In this document: one piece after another, positions 17,252 to 25,828 of the stretch
Numbering within the stretch: the stretch's first letter is position 1
Layout of the letters: each line of letters opens with the position of its first letter
Assembly (NCBI GenBank): GCA_965267185.1
Contig: OZ253937.1
Location: forward strand, 2,418,001-2,482,000
Direction of reading: 5' to 3'
Length of the DNA: 64,000 nucleotides
Origin: G965267185 sp965267185
Lineage (GTDB): Bacteria; Pseudomonadota; Alphaproteobacteria; UBA6615
Position numbers and translations under genes: made by a program
The notes under the pieces: model-generated
Database searches by the model: none
What the model saw: only the letters and a program-made list of their open reading frames with translations
Told to the model about the DNA's origin: nothing

Positions 17252-18010
17252 ATGCGGACTCTGCGCGCCCTCGCCTTCACGGTTCTGTTCTATAGTTGGA
17301 CGACGCTTCTCGGCATCGCCGCGCTGCCGCTGTTACTGGGGCCGCCCCGGCTGCTGCTGGCATACGGCCGCTTCTGGATCGCCGGGGCACTCGCCATCCT
17401 CAAGGTCACGGTTGGCATAACGCACGAGATACGCGGACAAAAGCTGCCGCCCGACGGACCGAAGATCCTCGCGGTTAAACACCAGTCGGCGTGGGATACC
17501 CTGGCGGTAAATCTCTTGGTGCGCGACCCCGCCATCGTCTTAAAAAAGGAACTGCTGTCTATTCCCATATTCGGTTGGTGCCTGTCGCGCTGCCGGCAGA
17601 TCGCCGTTGATCGAAAAGGCGGCGCCGGAGCGCTCAAACGCATGGTCGAACAGGCGCAAGCGCGCGCCGCCGAGGGGCGGCCCATCATCATCTACCCGGA
17701 GGGTACGCGCACAAAACCTGGTGCGAGCGTTCCTTACCACCCCGGCGTTGCGGCTTTGTACAGCGCACTCGACCTTCCCGTCGTGCCGGTCGTTCTTAAT
17801 TCGGGTCTGTTCTGGCCGCGCCGATCTCTGCAGATGCACCCGGGAACGATCACCGTCGAATATCTGCCGCCGATTGCGCCCGGTCTCGACCGGCGCACCT
17901 TCATGAGGACGCTCGAGACGGCTATCGAAGAGGCGGCCCTGCGGCTGCACGATGAGGGACGGCGTAAATTTTTGTCTGAAAAATCAACGACCCCCGGCAA
18001 CACCTCATAG
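17252..18010 (+). CDS. plsC: 1-acyl-sn-glycerol-3-phosphate acyltransferase
   Basis: A 252-residue membrane enzyme making phosphatidic acid from lysophosphatidate. An N-terminal hydrophobic region leads to the acyltransferase motif I VKHQSAWDTLAV (HxxxxD), motif II around IFGWCLSRCRQIAVDRKG, and motif III IIYPEGTRTKPGA. Motif IV appears as VPVVLNSGLFW. It starts 21 bases after the YdcF-like gene and ends before the long control region of nrdJ. Confidence 0.95.
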   Translation: MRTLRALAFTVLFYSWTTLLGIAALPLLLGPPRLLLAYGRFWIAGALAILKVTVGITHEIRGQKLPPDGPKILAVKHQSAWDTLAVNLLVRDPAIVLKKELLSIPIFGWCLSRCRQIAVDRKGGAGALKRMVEQAQARAAEGRPIIIYPEGTRTKPGASVPYHPGVAALYSALDLPVVPVVLNSGLFWPRRSLQMHPGTITVEYLPPIAPGLDRRTFMRTLETAIEEAALRLHDEGRRKFLSEKSTTPGNTS

Positions 18011-18013
18011 GCC

Positions 18014-18022
18014 TGTGGATAA
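18014..18022 (-). promoter_or_regulatory. DnaA-box match upstream of nrdJ
   Basis: TGTGGATAA is an exact match to the reverse complement of the DnaA box TTATCCACA. It lies just after plsC, about 210 bases before nrdJ. A second exact copy is in the 5' end of nrdJ (18305-18313). DnaA control of ribonucleotide reductase genes is known in E. coli; here it is an inference. Confidence 0.5.
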
Positions 18023-18138
18023 CCTTGTGGAATTCGCCGAGGTCACGTCCGTCATGACGCATCTATAAGCGCGGTAAAGTAAACACGGTCGATTACTCGG
18101 GCCGGTCCGATTAACCGATGGCAACCGTTAAGTTGTGG

Positions 18139-18153
18139 CCTATATACTATAGG
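18139..18153. promoter_or_regulatory. Inverted repeat CCTATA-TAC-TATAGG in the nrdJ control region
   Basis: A 15-base element with six-base arms, AT-rich and flanked downstream by two more CTATAT copies (18180-18196). The pattern recalls NrdR boxes, which carry CTATAT-like cores and come in pairs before ribonucleotide reductase genes, but the match to the consensus is partial. Between the copies, CCCCA and TGGGG form a small hairpin near 18160-18179. Confidence 0.4.
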
Positions 18154-18204
18154 GTAAGTCCCCATAGACCCATTTGGGGCTATATTTTTCCTATATTCTG
18201 CGCG

Positions 18205-18218
18205 TTAACCATAGTTAA
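18205..18218 (+). promoter_or_regulatory. CtrA-like motif TTAACCATAGTTAA before nrdJ
   Basis: Two TTAA half-sites separated by six bases, with the TTAACCAT core known for CtrA targets, lie 12 bases before the nrdJ ATG. The usual CtrA spacing is seven, so this is a near match. Almost the same element occurs before sucC (46399-46416). Confidence 0.4.
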
Positions 18219-18230
18219 TATTTCATTTGG

Positions 18231-20528
18231 ATGACGGTCGTGATTCCTATCTCCGAGCACATCTGGGACATGAAATACCGGCTCAAGGAAGCCGATGGCG
18301 CCCCTGTGGATAAACACGTCGCCGATACCTGGCACCGCGTCGCCAGAACACTCTCCGAAAGCGAACAGGAGGCCAGCAAATGGGCATCGGTATTCGCCGA
18401 TGCCATGGCAGATTTCCGGTTTTTGCCTGCGGGGCGCATTCTCGCCGGCGCTGGAACGGATCGAAACGTCACGCTGTTCAACTGTTTCGTCATGGGAACG
18501 ATCCCCGACGATATGGGAGGCATTTTCGAACATCTACGCGAAGCAGCACTTACCATGCAACATGGCGGTGGGATCGGTTACGACTTTTCGTCACTAAGAC
18601 CCAAAGGCGCGCCTGTAGCGGGCGTGGGCGCGGATGCCTCCGGACCGGTCAGCTTTATGGACGTTTGGGACGCCATGTGCCGAACCATCATGTCGGCCGG
18701 CCATCGGCGCGGCGCCATGATGGCTACGCTGCGCTGCGATCACCCGGATATCGAAGAGTTTATTACCGCCAAGCAGACGGCGGGACGCCTCGCTATGTTC
18801 AATTTGTCGGTGCTGGTGACCGACGCATTCATGGATGCGGTACGCAGCGACGCTCCGTGGCCGCTCATGTTCGACGGCGTTACCTACAAGACGCTACCGG
18901 CGCGAGACCTGTGGCAGCAGATCATGCAGGCAACCTATGCGTATGCCGAACCGGGCGTGTTGTTTATCGACCGGATCAACTCACAAAACAGCCTCGGGTA
19001 CTGCGAAACGATCGACGCGACTAACCCATGCGGCGAGCAACCTCTGCCACCCTACGGAGCCTGCCTGCTCGGCTCGGTTAATCTCGCGGCATTGGTCGAA
19101 TCTCCCTTCACAGCCGACGCACGGATCGACACCGACACGCTCGCCGACCTGGTGCGAACGGCAGTGCGCATGCTCGACAATGCTATCGATGTGTCGCGTT
19201 TCCCATTGCCGCAGCAGCAGCACGAGGCGATGGCGAAACGGCGCATCGGATTGGGCGTAACTGGACTGGCCGATGCGTTGATCATGTGCGGACTACGCTA
19301 TGGCAGCGACGCGGCGGTGGCGCAGACCGAGGCGTGGCTCCACCTTCTGACGCGCGAGGCCTATTTGGCATCAGCCGATTTGGCCGCGGAAAAGGGGCCC
19401 TTTCCGCTTTTCGACCGCGAGGCGTATCTGGAAAGCCCGTTTGTCGCCGGCCTCGACGACGATGTGCGCAACGCGATAACCAAAAATGGTTTACGCAACG
19501 GTCTGCTAACGTCGATCGCGCCAACGGGAACGATTTCGCTATTTGCCGGAAATGTGTCGTCGGGCATCGAGCCGGTCTACAGCTTCGATCATACCCGTCA
19601 CATCCTACAGCCCGACGGTAGCCGCAAAGCGGTCGAGATCGCCGACTACGCCTACCGTACTTACCGCGAGTTGTTCGGCGACAAAGAGCTAACCGACGCC
19701 TTCGTCGATACCAGCCAACTCAGCCCGCGCGATCATCTCGCGATGCAGGCCGCCGCGCAAAAGTATATCGACAGCTCGATCTCAAAAACGATCAACTGTC
19801 CGGAAGACATTACGTTCGACGCATTCGAGGATATCTACCGGCTCGCCTATGAAACGGGCTGCAAGGGCTGCACCACTTATCGCCCGTCGGAGATACGCGG
19901 CGCAGTATTGGAGCCAGGCCCTGCGGCAAACCGCACCAGTGACGAGGCGGCGGAGAGTGACTCACTCGAATCCGGCGGCGTGGTCTACATGACGCAGCCT
20001 TTGGAACGCCCCGAGGCGTTGCCCGGTAAGACCTATAAAATCCGCTGGCCCGACAGCGATCATGCGATCTACATCACCATCAACGATATCGTCCGTGACA
20101 GCCGGCGTGTTCCGTTCGAAGTGTTCATCAACTCGAAGAACATGGAACACTACGCCTGGACGGTGGCGCTGACCCGGATGATCAGCGCGGTTTTCCGGCG
20201 TGGCGGCGACGTGTCATTCGTCGTCGAGGAACTGAAAGCCGTGTTCGATCCGCGCGGCGGCCATTGGATGGACGGACACTATGTGCCTTCCCTGCTAGCA
20301 GCGATCGGCGAGGTTATCGAACAGCATATGGTCGATGTCGGCTTCCTGCCGGAATCGCGCGAGGAGCGCCGGCGCATTCTGCACGAGCTTCCGCAAGCGG
20401 TGGGCGAACACCAGGCGCAGGGTAGCCCGCGCGCCGGCCGCGCTTGTCCTAAATGCGGGCAGTTTGCGCTGATCCGCCAGGAAAACTGCGACACCTGCAC
20501 CGCCTGCGATTATTCCACGTGTAGCTGA
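18231..20528 (+). CDS. nrdJ: Adenosylcobalamin-dependent ribonucleoside-diphosphate reductase (class II)
   Basis: A 765-residue enzyme reducing ribonucleotides to deoxyribonucleotides with B12 instead of an iron or manganese subunit, so it works with or without oxygen. The active-site segment ATNPCGEQPLPPYGACLLG and the phosphate loop SIAPTGTISLFAGNVSSGIE are clear, and the barrel motif FLPAGRILAGAG is near residue 70. The C-terminus ends in a Cys-rich redox tail with CPKCG, CDTCTACDY and STCS. It is the shorter class II form, not the roughly 1200-residue version of many Alphaproteobacteria. Its upstream region carries DnaA-box, CtrA-like and palindromic elements. Confidence 0.96.
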   Translation: MTVVIPISEHIWDMKYRLKEADGAPVDKHVADTWHRVARTLSESEQEASKWASVFADAMADFRFLPAGRILAGAGTDRNVTLFNCFVMGTIPDDMGGIFEHLREAALTMQHGGGIGYDFSSLRPKGAPVAGVGADASGPVSFMDVWDAMCRTIMSAGHRRGAMMATLRCDHPDIEEFITAKQTAGRLAMFNLSVLVTDAFMDAVRSDAPWPLMFDGVTYKTLPARDLWQQIMQATYAYAEPGVLFIDRINSQNSLGYCETIDATNPCGEQPLPPYGACLLGSVNLAALVESPFTADARIDTDTLADLVRTAVRMLDNAIDVSRFPLPQQQHEAMAKRRIGLGVTGLADALIMCGLRYGSDAAVAQTEAWLHLLTREAYLASADLAAEKGPFPLFDREAYLESPFVAGLDDDVRNAITKNGLRNGLLTSIAPTGTISLFAGNVSSGIEPVYSFDHTRHILQPDGSRKAVEIADYAYRTYRELFGDKELTDAFVDTSQLSPRDHLAMQAAAQKYIDSSISKTINCPEDITFDAFEDIYRLAYETGCKGCTTYRPSEIRGAVLEPGPAANRTSDEAAESDSLESGGVVYMTQPLERPEALPGKTYKIRWPDSDHAIYITINDIVRDSRRVPFEVFINSKNMEHYAWTVALTRMISAVFRRGGDVSFVVEELKAVFDPRGGHWMDGHYVPSLLAAIGEVIEQHMVDVGFLPESREERRRILHELPQAVGEHQAQGSPRAGRACPKCGQFALIRQENCDTCTACDYSTCS
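18305..18313 (-). promoter_or_regulatory. DnaA-box match inside the 5' end of nrdJ
   Basis: A second exact TGTGGATAA lies 75 bases into the nrdJ coding region, encoding part of PVDKH. With the copy at 18014-18022 it brackets the promoter region. Confidence 0.4.
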
Positions 20529-20537
20529 CCGCCGACC

Positions 20538-21836
20538 TCACCCGCCTGACGCAACTGCGGTAATTCCCGCGGCTTGCCCGATGGCAAAGGCAACACCTGC
20601 CCCAAATATCATCACCGCCACGCCCGATATCATGTAGACGGCCATCGAACGACCACCGATTGAACCCGCTATAGCCGCTTTAACCAACGTATTAACAAAC
20701 ACTGCGATGAGAATGGCAGTGACAGCGGTATCGCGCGCCAGATCATCGAGGCTCATTCGCGCCAACGACAGGCTGACCGCATCTACGTCGGCCAGTCCTG
20801 ATAGAGCGCCGAGCAAATAAATCCCTGAATCTCCCGCCCAAGCGTTTAGTGCCCGCGCGGCAACGACAATAATTGCCAACAACACGCCGAATCTAAGCGC
20901 CATGCCAAATTCAAAAGGGTTGCGAATGATGTGCTCGGCAGCCGTATCGCGGTCCGCCGACTGAAACTCGGTCCGCATCGACAGCCCAACCAAACCAAGG
21001 CCACCAATCGCTGCACCGATCAGTGGCCACGCCAACTCGACGGCCAGCACGGGATTGATAATGATAATAATCACCAACACGCGCGGTAGCATAATCGCCG
21101 ACGCCAACAGCACGCCGCCGGCGAACAACGATGTGTGCTTGGGTTCGCGTGCGGCAAGCCGAGCGAAGCTGATCGCGACAGCGGTTGACGACGTCAACCC
21201 GCCACATAGGGCTGTAAGAAGAATACCGCGCCGGGGCCCAAACAGCCGGGCGGCCGCATAGCCAAGGAATGACAAGCCCGCGATCAGCACTATCATCCAC
21301 CACAACTCGAACGGATTAAGCGCCTGCCAAGGCCCAAAGCCGCGGTTCGGTAAAACCGGCAACAACACGACACTCATCACCAGTAGCTTTAGGACGGCCA
21401 ACAACTCTTCGTAGGAAATCCGTTCAAGCCATCGATGCATGACCGGCTTCAAGCTGAGCAACAGTGTGACGATTACAGCGCTTGCCGCAGCTAGCGCCAA
21501 CTCGCCAGCCACAGCCAAGGCCCCCAACGCAAACGTCAGCAATGCTGCGACCGCGGTGGTCGCGCCGACATCGTGGTGTTGTCGCACCGCTACGACGTGG
21601 GAGGCCGCCAATACCAATGCAAACGCACCGAATGCCAGACCGAGCACAACCTCACCAACGAAATCGGCTACGAGCATCCAGACACCACCGAGGAGTCCGA
21701 TCAAACCGAATGTGCGGATGCCAGCGACACGACTACCTTCCGCGCCGGCGCGGCCACGCCACCCGCGTTCAATGCCGATCAGGATACCAGCGGCTAGCGC
21801 CAGTCCGAGGCGATCCAGCATGATAAGCTCGCCCAT
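20538..21836 (-). CDS. MgtC/SapB family membrane protein with C-terminal DUF4010 domain
   Basis: An integral membrane protein of about 432 residues with roughly twelve hydrophobic segments. The N-terminal MgtC/SapB signature is LGLALAAGILIGIERGWRGR followed by GIRTFGLIGLLGG. The second half matches DUF4010 (ILLTALCGGLTSSTAVAISFARLA and LLGALSGLADVDAVSLSLA). The fusion is widespread; transport or magnesium-related roles are suggested for MgtC relatives but unproven. Several in-frame ATGs exist (21878, 21848, 21836, 21821); 21836 is chosen because family members begin just before the first helix. It converges on nrdJ. Confidence 0.85.
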   Translation of the reverse strand: MGELIMLDRLGLALAAGILIGIERGWRGRAGAEGSRVAGIRTFGLIGLLGGVWMLVADFVGEVVLGLAFGAFALVLAASHVVAVRQHHDVGATTAVAALLTFALGALAVAGELALAAASAVIVTLLLSLKPVMHRWLERISYEELLAVLKLLVMSVVLLPVLPNRGFGPWQALNPFELWWMIVLIAGLSFLGYAAARLFGPRRGILLTALCGGLTSSTAVAISFARLAAREPKHTSLFAGGVLLASAIMLPRVLVIIIIINPVLAVELAWPLIGAAIGGLGLVGLSMRTEFQSADRDTAAEHIIRNPFEFGMALRFGVLLAIIVVAARALNAWAGDSGIYLLGALSGLADVDAVSLSLARMSLDDLARDTAVTAILIAVFVNTLVKAAIAGSIGGRSMAVYMISGVAVMIFGAGVAFAIGQAAGITAVASGG

Positions 21837-21912
21837 ACTCTGTATCATAGCGGCGTTTGCCCGCCACCTAGTTGTCATAGATCAGAGATCGGCATAGCCG
21901 TTTGAACCGTGA

Positions 21913-22536
21913 TTAGTCGGCCATCACGAGCTGCTCCAGCTTGTGCAATGGACCATCGGCAATGCCCAATTCATCCAGATGGACCACTGCGTTCCGCAGG
22001 TATTCGACGTTATTTCCACTCCGTCCGTTGCCGTTTCGGATGAGGTGCGCTGCCTGCTCTGGTGACAACTTGCCCGCATATTGAATGTGGTTGTGAGCCG
22101 CCGTGTAGGTATGGGCTCTTACCCGCCGATCACCGATCGAGACCGTTACCCAGCGGGGTGTATAGACCCGCGTCACCATTTCGCGGCGAATGAGATATTC
22201 GACAACCGCTTCGGCGTCGGTGGTGCGCACCCGGTAGACAGCGCCTTTGCAGCTACCCCCATGGTCTAAACCAAGCACCAGGCCAGGCTGTTCGCGGGTG
22301 CCCCGATGAACGTGGGAATAGATGCAAAAGGCGCGATGAAACCCATGAACGACACCGATGTGCCGCTCCAAGTGAGGAAAGTCGGGACGCCACATCAGTG
22401 AGCCATAGCCGAACACCCATAGGTCTTTCTTCTGATCATGAGATTCCATAACCGCGCGCAAAGTTTGGGCGAACTCCTCCTCGGTCAAGTCGTACTGATC
22501 GGTGAGGTGGCTCAGGTCGGGCTGGGGTTGCGACAT
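21913..22536 (-). CDS. chaC: Gamma-glutamylcyclotransferase, ChaC type
   Basis: A 207-residue enzyme degrading glutathione to 5-oxoproline and Cys-Gly in the cytoplasm. The substrate-binding loop VFGYGSLMWRP is near residue 40, followed by GFHRAFCIYSHVHRGT, PGLVLGLDHGGSCKGAVYRV and the catalytic Glu in EYLIRREM. The upstream extension to 22722 overlaps the divergent DUF2125 gene and is rejected. The start at 22536 (MSQPQPDLSHL) lacks a strong ribosome site. Confidence 0.9.
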   Translation of the reverse strand: MSQPQPDLSHLTDQYDLTEEEFAQTLRAVMESHDQKKDLWVFGYGSLMWRPDFPHLERHIGVVHGFHRAFCIYSHVHRGTREQPGLVLGLDHGGSCKGAVYRVRTTDAEAVVEYLIRREMVTRVYTPRWVTVSIGDRRVRAHTYTAAHNHIQYAGKLSPEQAAHLIRNGNGRSGNNVEYLRNAVVHLDELGIADGPLHKLEQLVMAD

Positions 22537-22652
22537 CCACGGCAGATACTGCTCTCGGGGCCTACACGCAACCGTCATGCGGTCCGGCTCGACCGAGTCG
22601 TGCCGCTGCGTATATACGGAAACAGCCGAAATTTTGGAGACCAGTCCAAAAC

Positions 22653-23732
22653 ATGCGCCGCCGTATCGCACTCTTTTCCGTGCTGGTTGCCGCCGTTGTC
22701 GCCGTTTTGGGAACCGCGGCATGGTTCGTTTTGGTCAGTCAAACCGAGCGCGCAATCAATCAATGGGCCGACGCCCAACGCGCGGAAGGCGTCGACGCGA
22801 CCTGGCAAAACATGCGCTTCGGCGGCTTTCCGCTGCGAATCGACACTCAGATCGATAAGCCCCAGATGATCGTCCACCAGCCCGACCGCACCACCGTCTG
22901 GCGACCGCCGGCGTTGACGCTCATCTTCTCTTCGATAGCACCGCGCGCGATTTCTTTCGAGAGCCCCGGTTCGCACGATCTTCAGTTCACGTCGGGCGAC
23001 ACAGCTTGGTCGGCAGTCATGGCGGCCCAAGACTTCGCGGGAAAGTTGGTATTTCCGTCCTCAGGCTATAATCGAATTGAAGGCCTCAGTGGCCAATTTG
23101 CCGATCTCCAAGTCGCGCCCGATGCCTGGACCGAAGTGATCGCGATCGGTAAGGGCCATTTCGAAGCGATACACCGTCCCACTGTTCAACCCGACCCTCA
23201 GGCCGTCCATCTGCGGAGCGCTTCTCTGGCGGTCGACTTAGCGGCGCACGACATTCGCCTCCCCGACCGCTTATTGACGGCAAATCTAATGAAAACAGTT
23301 GGTGGCTCAATCACGGCGTTTTCAACGCAAGTGCAAGTCAACGGCGAGTTGGACCCGGGGTCGGTCGATGCAGACTCCCTCGCGATATGGCGCGACGCGG
23401 GCGGCACGGTCGATGTTACGTCGATCGAGCTACGCTGGGGAGCGCTATTGGTCACCGCAGGTGGCACACTGGCACTCGATGACAATCTCCAACCGGCCGG
23501 GTCGTTCTCGACCCAGATCGCGGGACTCGATCAGCTCGTTACCGCAATGGAACGCGACGGTGTTCTATCGCCAAACGATGCAGCGATTGCGCGTATTACA
23601 CTGGCTGTTTTGACGCGAGCTTCTGACGATGGTGGTCCCAACCGAGCCGAAATCCCGATAACGTTGCAAGAACGTGTCCTGCGGCTGGGACCGATAGCGT
23701 TGATCGAGTTTCCACCGGTCGTGTGGGAGTAG
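22653..23732 (+). CDS. DUF2125 domain protein, exported or membrane-anchored
   Basis: A 359-residue protein with a short cytoplasmic basic start (MRRR), a hydrophobic signal or anchor (about residues 4-28), then a periplasmic domain. The segment WQNMRFGGFPLRIDTQI is the conserved start of DUF2125, an alphaproteobacterial family with an AsmA-like flavour (lipid or envelope-related). No catalytic motif is seen. It is divergent from chaC and converges on tyrC. Confidence 0.8.
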   Translation: MRRRIALFSVLVAAVVAVLGTAAWFVLVSQTERAINQWADAQRAEGVDATWQNMRFGGFPLRIDTQIDKPQMIVHQPDRTTVWRPPALTLIFSSIAPRAISFESPGSHDLQFTSGDTAWSAVMAAQDFAGKLVFPSSGYNRIEGLSGQFADLQVAPDAWTEVIAIGKGHFEAIHRPTVQPDPQAVHLRSASLAVDLAAHDIRLPDRLLTANLMKTVGGSITAFSTQVQVNGELDPGSVDADSLAIWRDAGGTVDVTSIELRWGALLVTAGGTLALDDNLQPAGSFSTQIAGLDQLVTAMERDGVLSPNDAAIARITLAVLTRASDDGGPNRAEIPITLQERVLRLGPIALIEFPPVVWE

Positions 23733-23745
23733 CGGAAAAGAGACC

Positions 23746-24711
23746 CTATTTCTTTTTGCCGTTATCGCCGTTCTCGGTGTACTGGAATCGGCCGGCCTGG
23801 CGCGCTTCGATAACACCGCGGCGAATGGCGCGGGTGCGCGTAAACATCTGCTCAAGTTGATCCGCGTCGTCCCATCGGATCGCACGTTGGAGCGCGATAA
23901 GGTCTTCACTGAAGCGACCGAGCATTTCCAGAACGGCATCCTTATTGCTCAAGAAAACGTCGCGCCACATCACCGGGTTGGAACCCGCAATTCGGGTAAA
24001 ATCGCGAAAGCCGCCGGCGGAATACTTAACGACCTCGGCGGTGGTTACAACGTCGTCGTCCTGCCGCTTCGCCTGCAGCTCGCTCTCCAAATCAGCCGCC
24101 GTAGAAACGATCGTGTAGGCAATTAAATGGGGCAAATGGCTCGTGATCGCCAACACACGGTCATGATGGGCCGCATCCATGACCTCGACATCACTGCCGA
24201 CGCGCCGCCACATCTCGGCAATCCGCTCGACCGCCTGCGCATCGGTACCTTTCTCCGGTGTGATAATCGCCCAACGATCCTTGAATAATTCGGCAAAACC
24301 GGCTTCGGGACCCGAATGCTCCGTACCGGCAACGGGATGCCCCGGCACGAAATGGACGCCGGCGGGCAAGGAAGGCTTCACCGCGGAGATAATGTCCTTT
24401 TTGACCGATCCGACGTCGGTCACGATAGCGCCCTCCTTTAGATGGGGCGCCATTGCCGCAGCGGCCTCACGATACGCACCGACGGGCACGGCCAGAACTA
24501 CCAGGTCGGCATCAGTGACCGCCCCGGCCAGATCGCTATGGGCGCTATCGGCAACACCAAGTTTCTTAGCCGTCGCGCACGCTTCCGCATCGACATCATG
24601 GACGGCGATATGGCCGGCCAAGCCGTTGGCTTTCAATGCCCTGGCGAGCGATGAGCCAATCAGACCGATGCCGATAATTGCCGCGCGGTCGAACAGTTGG
24701 GTATCAGTCAT
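23746..24711 (-). CDS. tyrC: Prephenate/arogenate dehydrogenase family protein (cyclohexadienyl dehydrogenase)
   Basis: A 321-residue NAD(P)-dependent dehydrogenase making tyrosine precursors from prephenate or arogenate. The Rossmann motif is AAIIGIGLIGSSLARAL; the catalytic His is in GHPVAGTEHSG, and HHDRVLAITSHLPHLIAYT is the C-terminal signature. It is the last gene of an operon with the P-protein-like gene and hisC, and overlaps hisC by four bases. Substrate preference cannot be read from sequence. Confidence 0.93.
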   Translation of the reverse strand: MTDTQLFDRAAIIGIGLIGSSLARALKANGLAGHIAVHDVDAEACATAKKLGVADSAHSDLAGAVTDADLVVLAVPVGAYREAAAAMAPHLKEGAIVTDVGSVKKDIISAVKPSLPAGVHFVPGHPVAGTEHSGPEAGFAELFKDRWAIITPEKGTDAQAVERIAEMWRRVGSDVEVMDAAHHDRVLAITSHLPHLIAYTIVSTAADLESELQAKRQDDDVVTTAEVVKYSAGGFRDFTRIAGSNPVMWRDVFLSNKDAVLEMLGRFSEDLIALQRAIRWDDADQLEQMFTRTRAIRRGVIEARQAGRFQYTENGDNGKKK

Positions 24712-25799
24712 TTTTTTTCAAGAAACTCTTTCAACACGTCGCGCACGGTCGTCATCTCGTCGCGCGCGCCAATCGACATGCGTACCCAGTCGGGCAAGCC
24801 GTAGCCACCGACGCGCCGGGTTACGATGCCTTTGCTAAACAGGTACTGGTACGCCGCTTCCGCGTTCTTCGGCGTCTCGGGATCGAAATTGACGATCACG
24901 AAGTTGGCGACCGAGGGATTCACCGTCAAACCGAGCGCCTCTACTTCTTCGACAAACCATGGCAGCACTTCGTCGTTGTGACGGCGCGCCATCTCGGTGT
25001 GCTCGCGGTCGCCGAGCGCGGCAACGGCGGCGGCGATAGCCGGCGCGTTTACATTGAACGGCGGGCGGATACGATCGAGGATCCCAATGATTTCGGCAGG
25101 GCCATACGCCCAACCGACCCGCAGGCTGGCCAGCGCATAGATTTTCGAGAACGTACGGGTCATCACGACATTGTCGTGGGCCCGCACCAGCTCGATGCCG
25201 GGTTCGTAGTCGGCCTGCGTGACGTATTCCGCATAGGCCGAGTCGATCACAAGCAGCACATTGTCCGGCAGACCCTGGTGCAAGCGCGCCAGTTCAGCCC
25301 GGTTCACAAAGGTCCCGGTCGGATTGTTGGGGTTGGCGAGAAAGACGATCCGCGTACGCTCGGTAATCGCGCCAAGAACCGCATCGACATCGGTCGTTAA
25401 ATTCGCCTCCGGGGCCGCCACAGGCGTTGCACCGACCGCGTGAGCGGCAATCGGATACATCTGAAAACCGTGGGCGCTGTAAATCACCTCGTCGTCGACG
25501 CCGGCATACGCCAAAGCGAGCAGGTCGATAATCTGGTCCGACCCGGTGCCGCAGATTATCCGGTCAGGCTCGAGGCCGTAGTGAGCCGCCAGGGCCTGAC
25601 GCAATGACCGGGCATCGATCTCCGGGTAGCGCCGAAGGTTGGCAGCGGCATTGATATAGGCCTCACGCGCACGCTCGCTCGCCCCAAATGCGCTTTCATT
25701 CGAGCTTATGTTTATAAGTTGCGCGCCCTCGGCCTTAGCCTCGCTGCCGGCATAAGGCGTAACCCTTAGAACGCCGTCTTTTGCTTGCGGTCCCGCCAC
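24708..25799 (-). CDS. hisC: Histidinol-phosphate aminotransferase
   Basis: A 363-residue class II aminotransferase that acts in histidine synthesis; in this gene context it probably also transaminates aromatic intermediates. The PLP lysine is in TRTFSKIYALASLRVGWAYG; NPNNPTGTFV and the SAYAEY Tyr/Asp region are also present. The GTG start has AGGAGA about nine bases upstream. The gene ends in eight consecutive A bases before TGA, and its stop overlaps the tyrC ATG. Confidence 0.93.
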   Translation of the reverse strand: MAGPQAKDGVLRVTPYAGSEAKAEGAQLINISSNESAFGASERAREAYINAAANLRRYPEIDARSLRQALAAHYGLEPDRIICGTGSDQIIDLLALAYAGVDDEVIYSAHGFQMYPIAAHAVGATPVAAPEANLTTDVDAVLGAITERTRIVFLANPNNPTGTFVNRAELARLHQGLPDNVLLVIDSAYAEYVTQADYEPGIELVRAHDNVVMTRTFSKIYALASLRVGWAYGPAEIIGILDRIRPPFNVNAPAIAAAVAALGDREHTEMARRHNDEVLPWFVEEVEALGLTVNPSVANFVIVNFDPETPKNAEAAYQYLFSKGIVTRRVGGYGLPDWVRMSIGARDEMTTVRDVLKEFLEKK

Positions 25800-25828
25800 G
25801 TCCGTCGATCTCCTCGCCTGTACGCGGG

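Noticed and set aside
18011..18230. Cobalamin riboswitch before nrdJ
   Set aside because: The 220-base leader lacks a recognisable B12-box; the enzyme needs B12, so such control is also not expected.
24708..24730. Run of eight A at the end of hisC as a programmed frameshift site
   Set aside because: It is immediately before the stop, and the tyrC start is already supplied by the ATGA overlap; slippage would add nothing recognisable.
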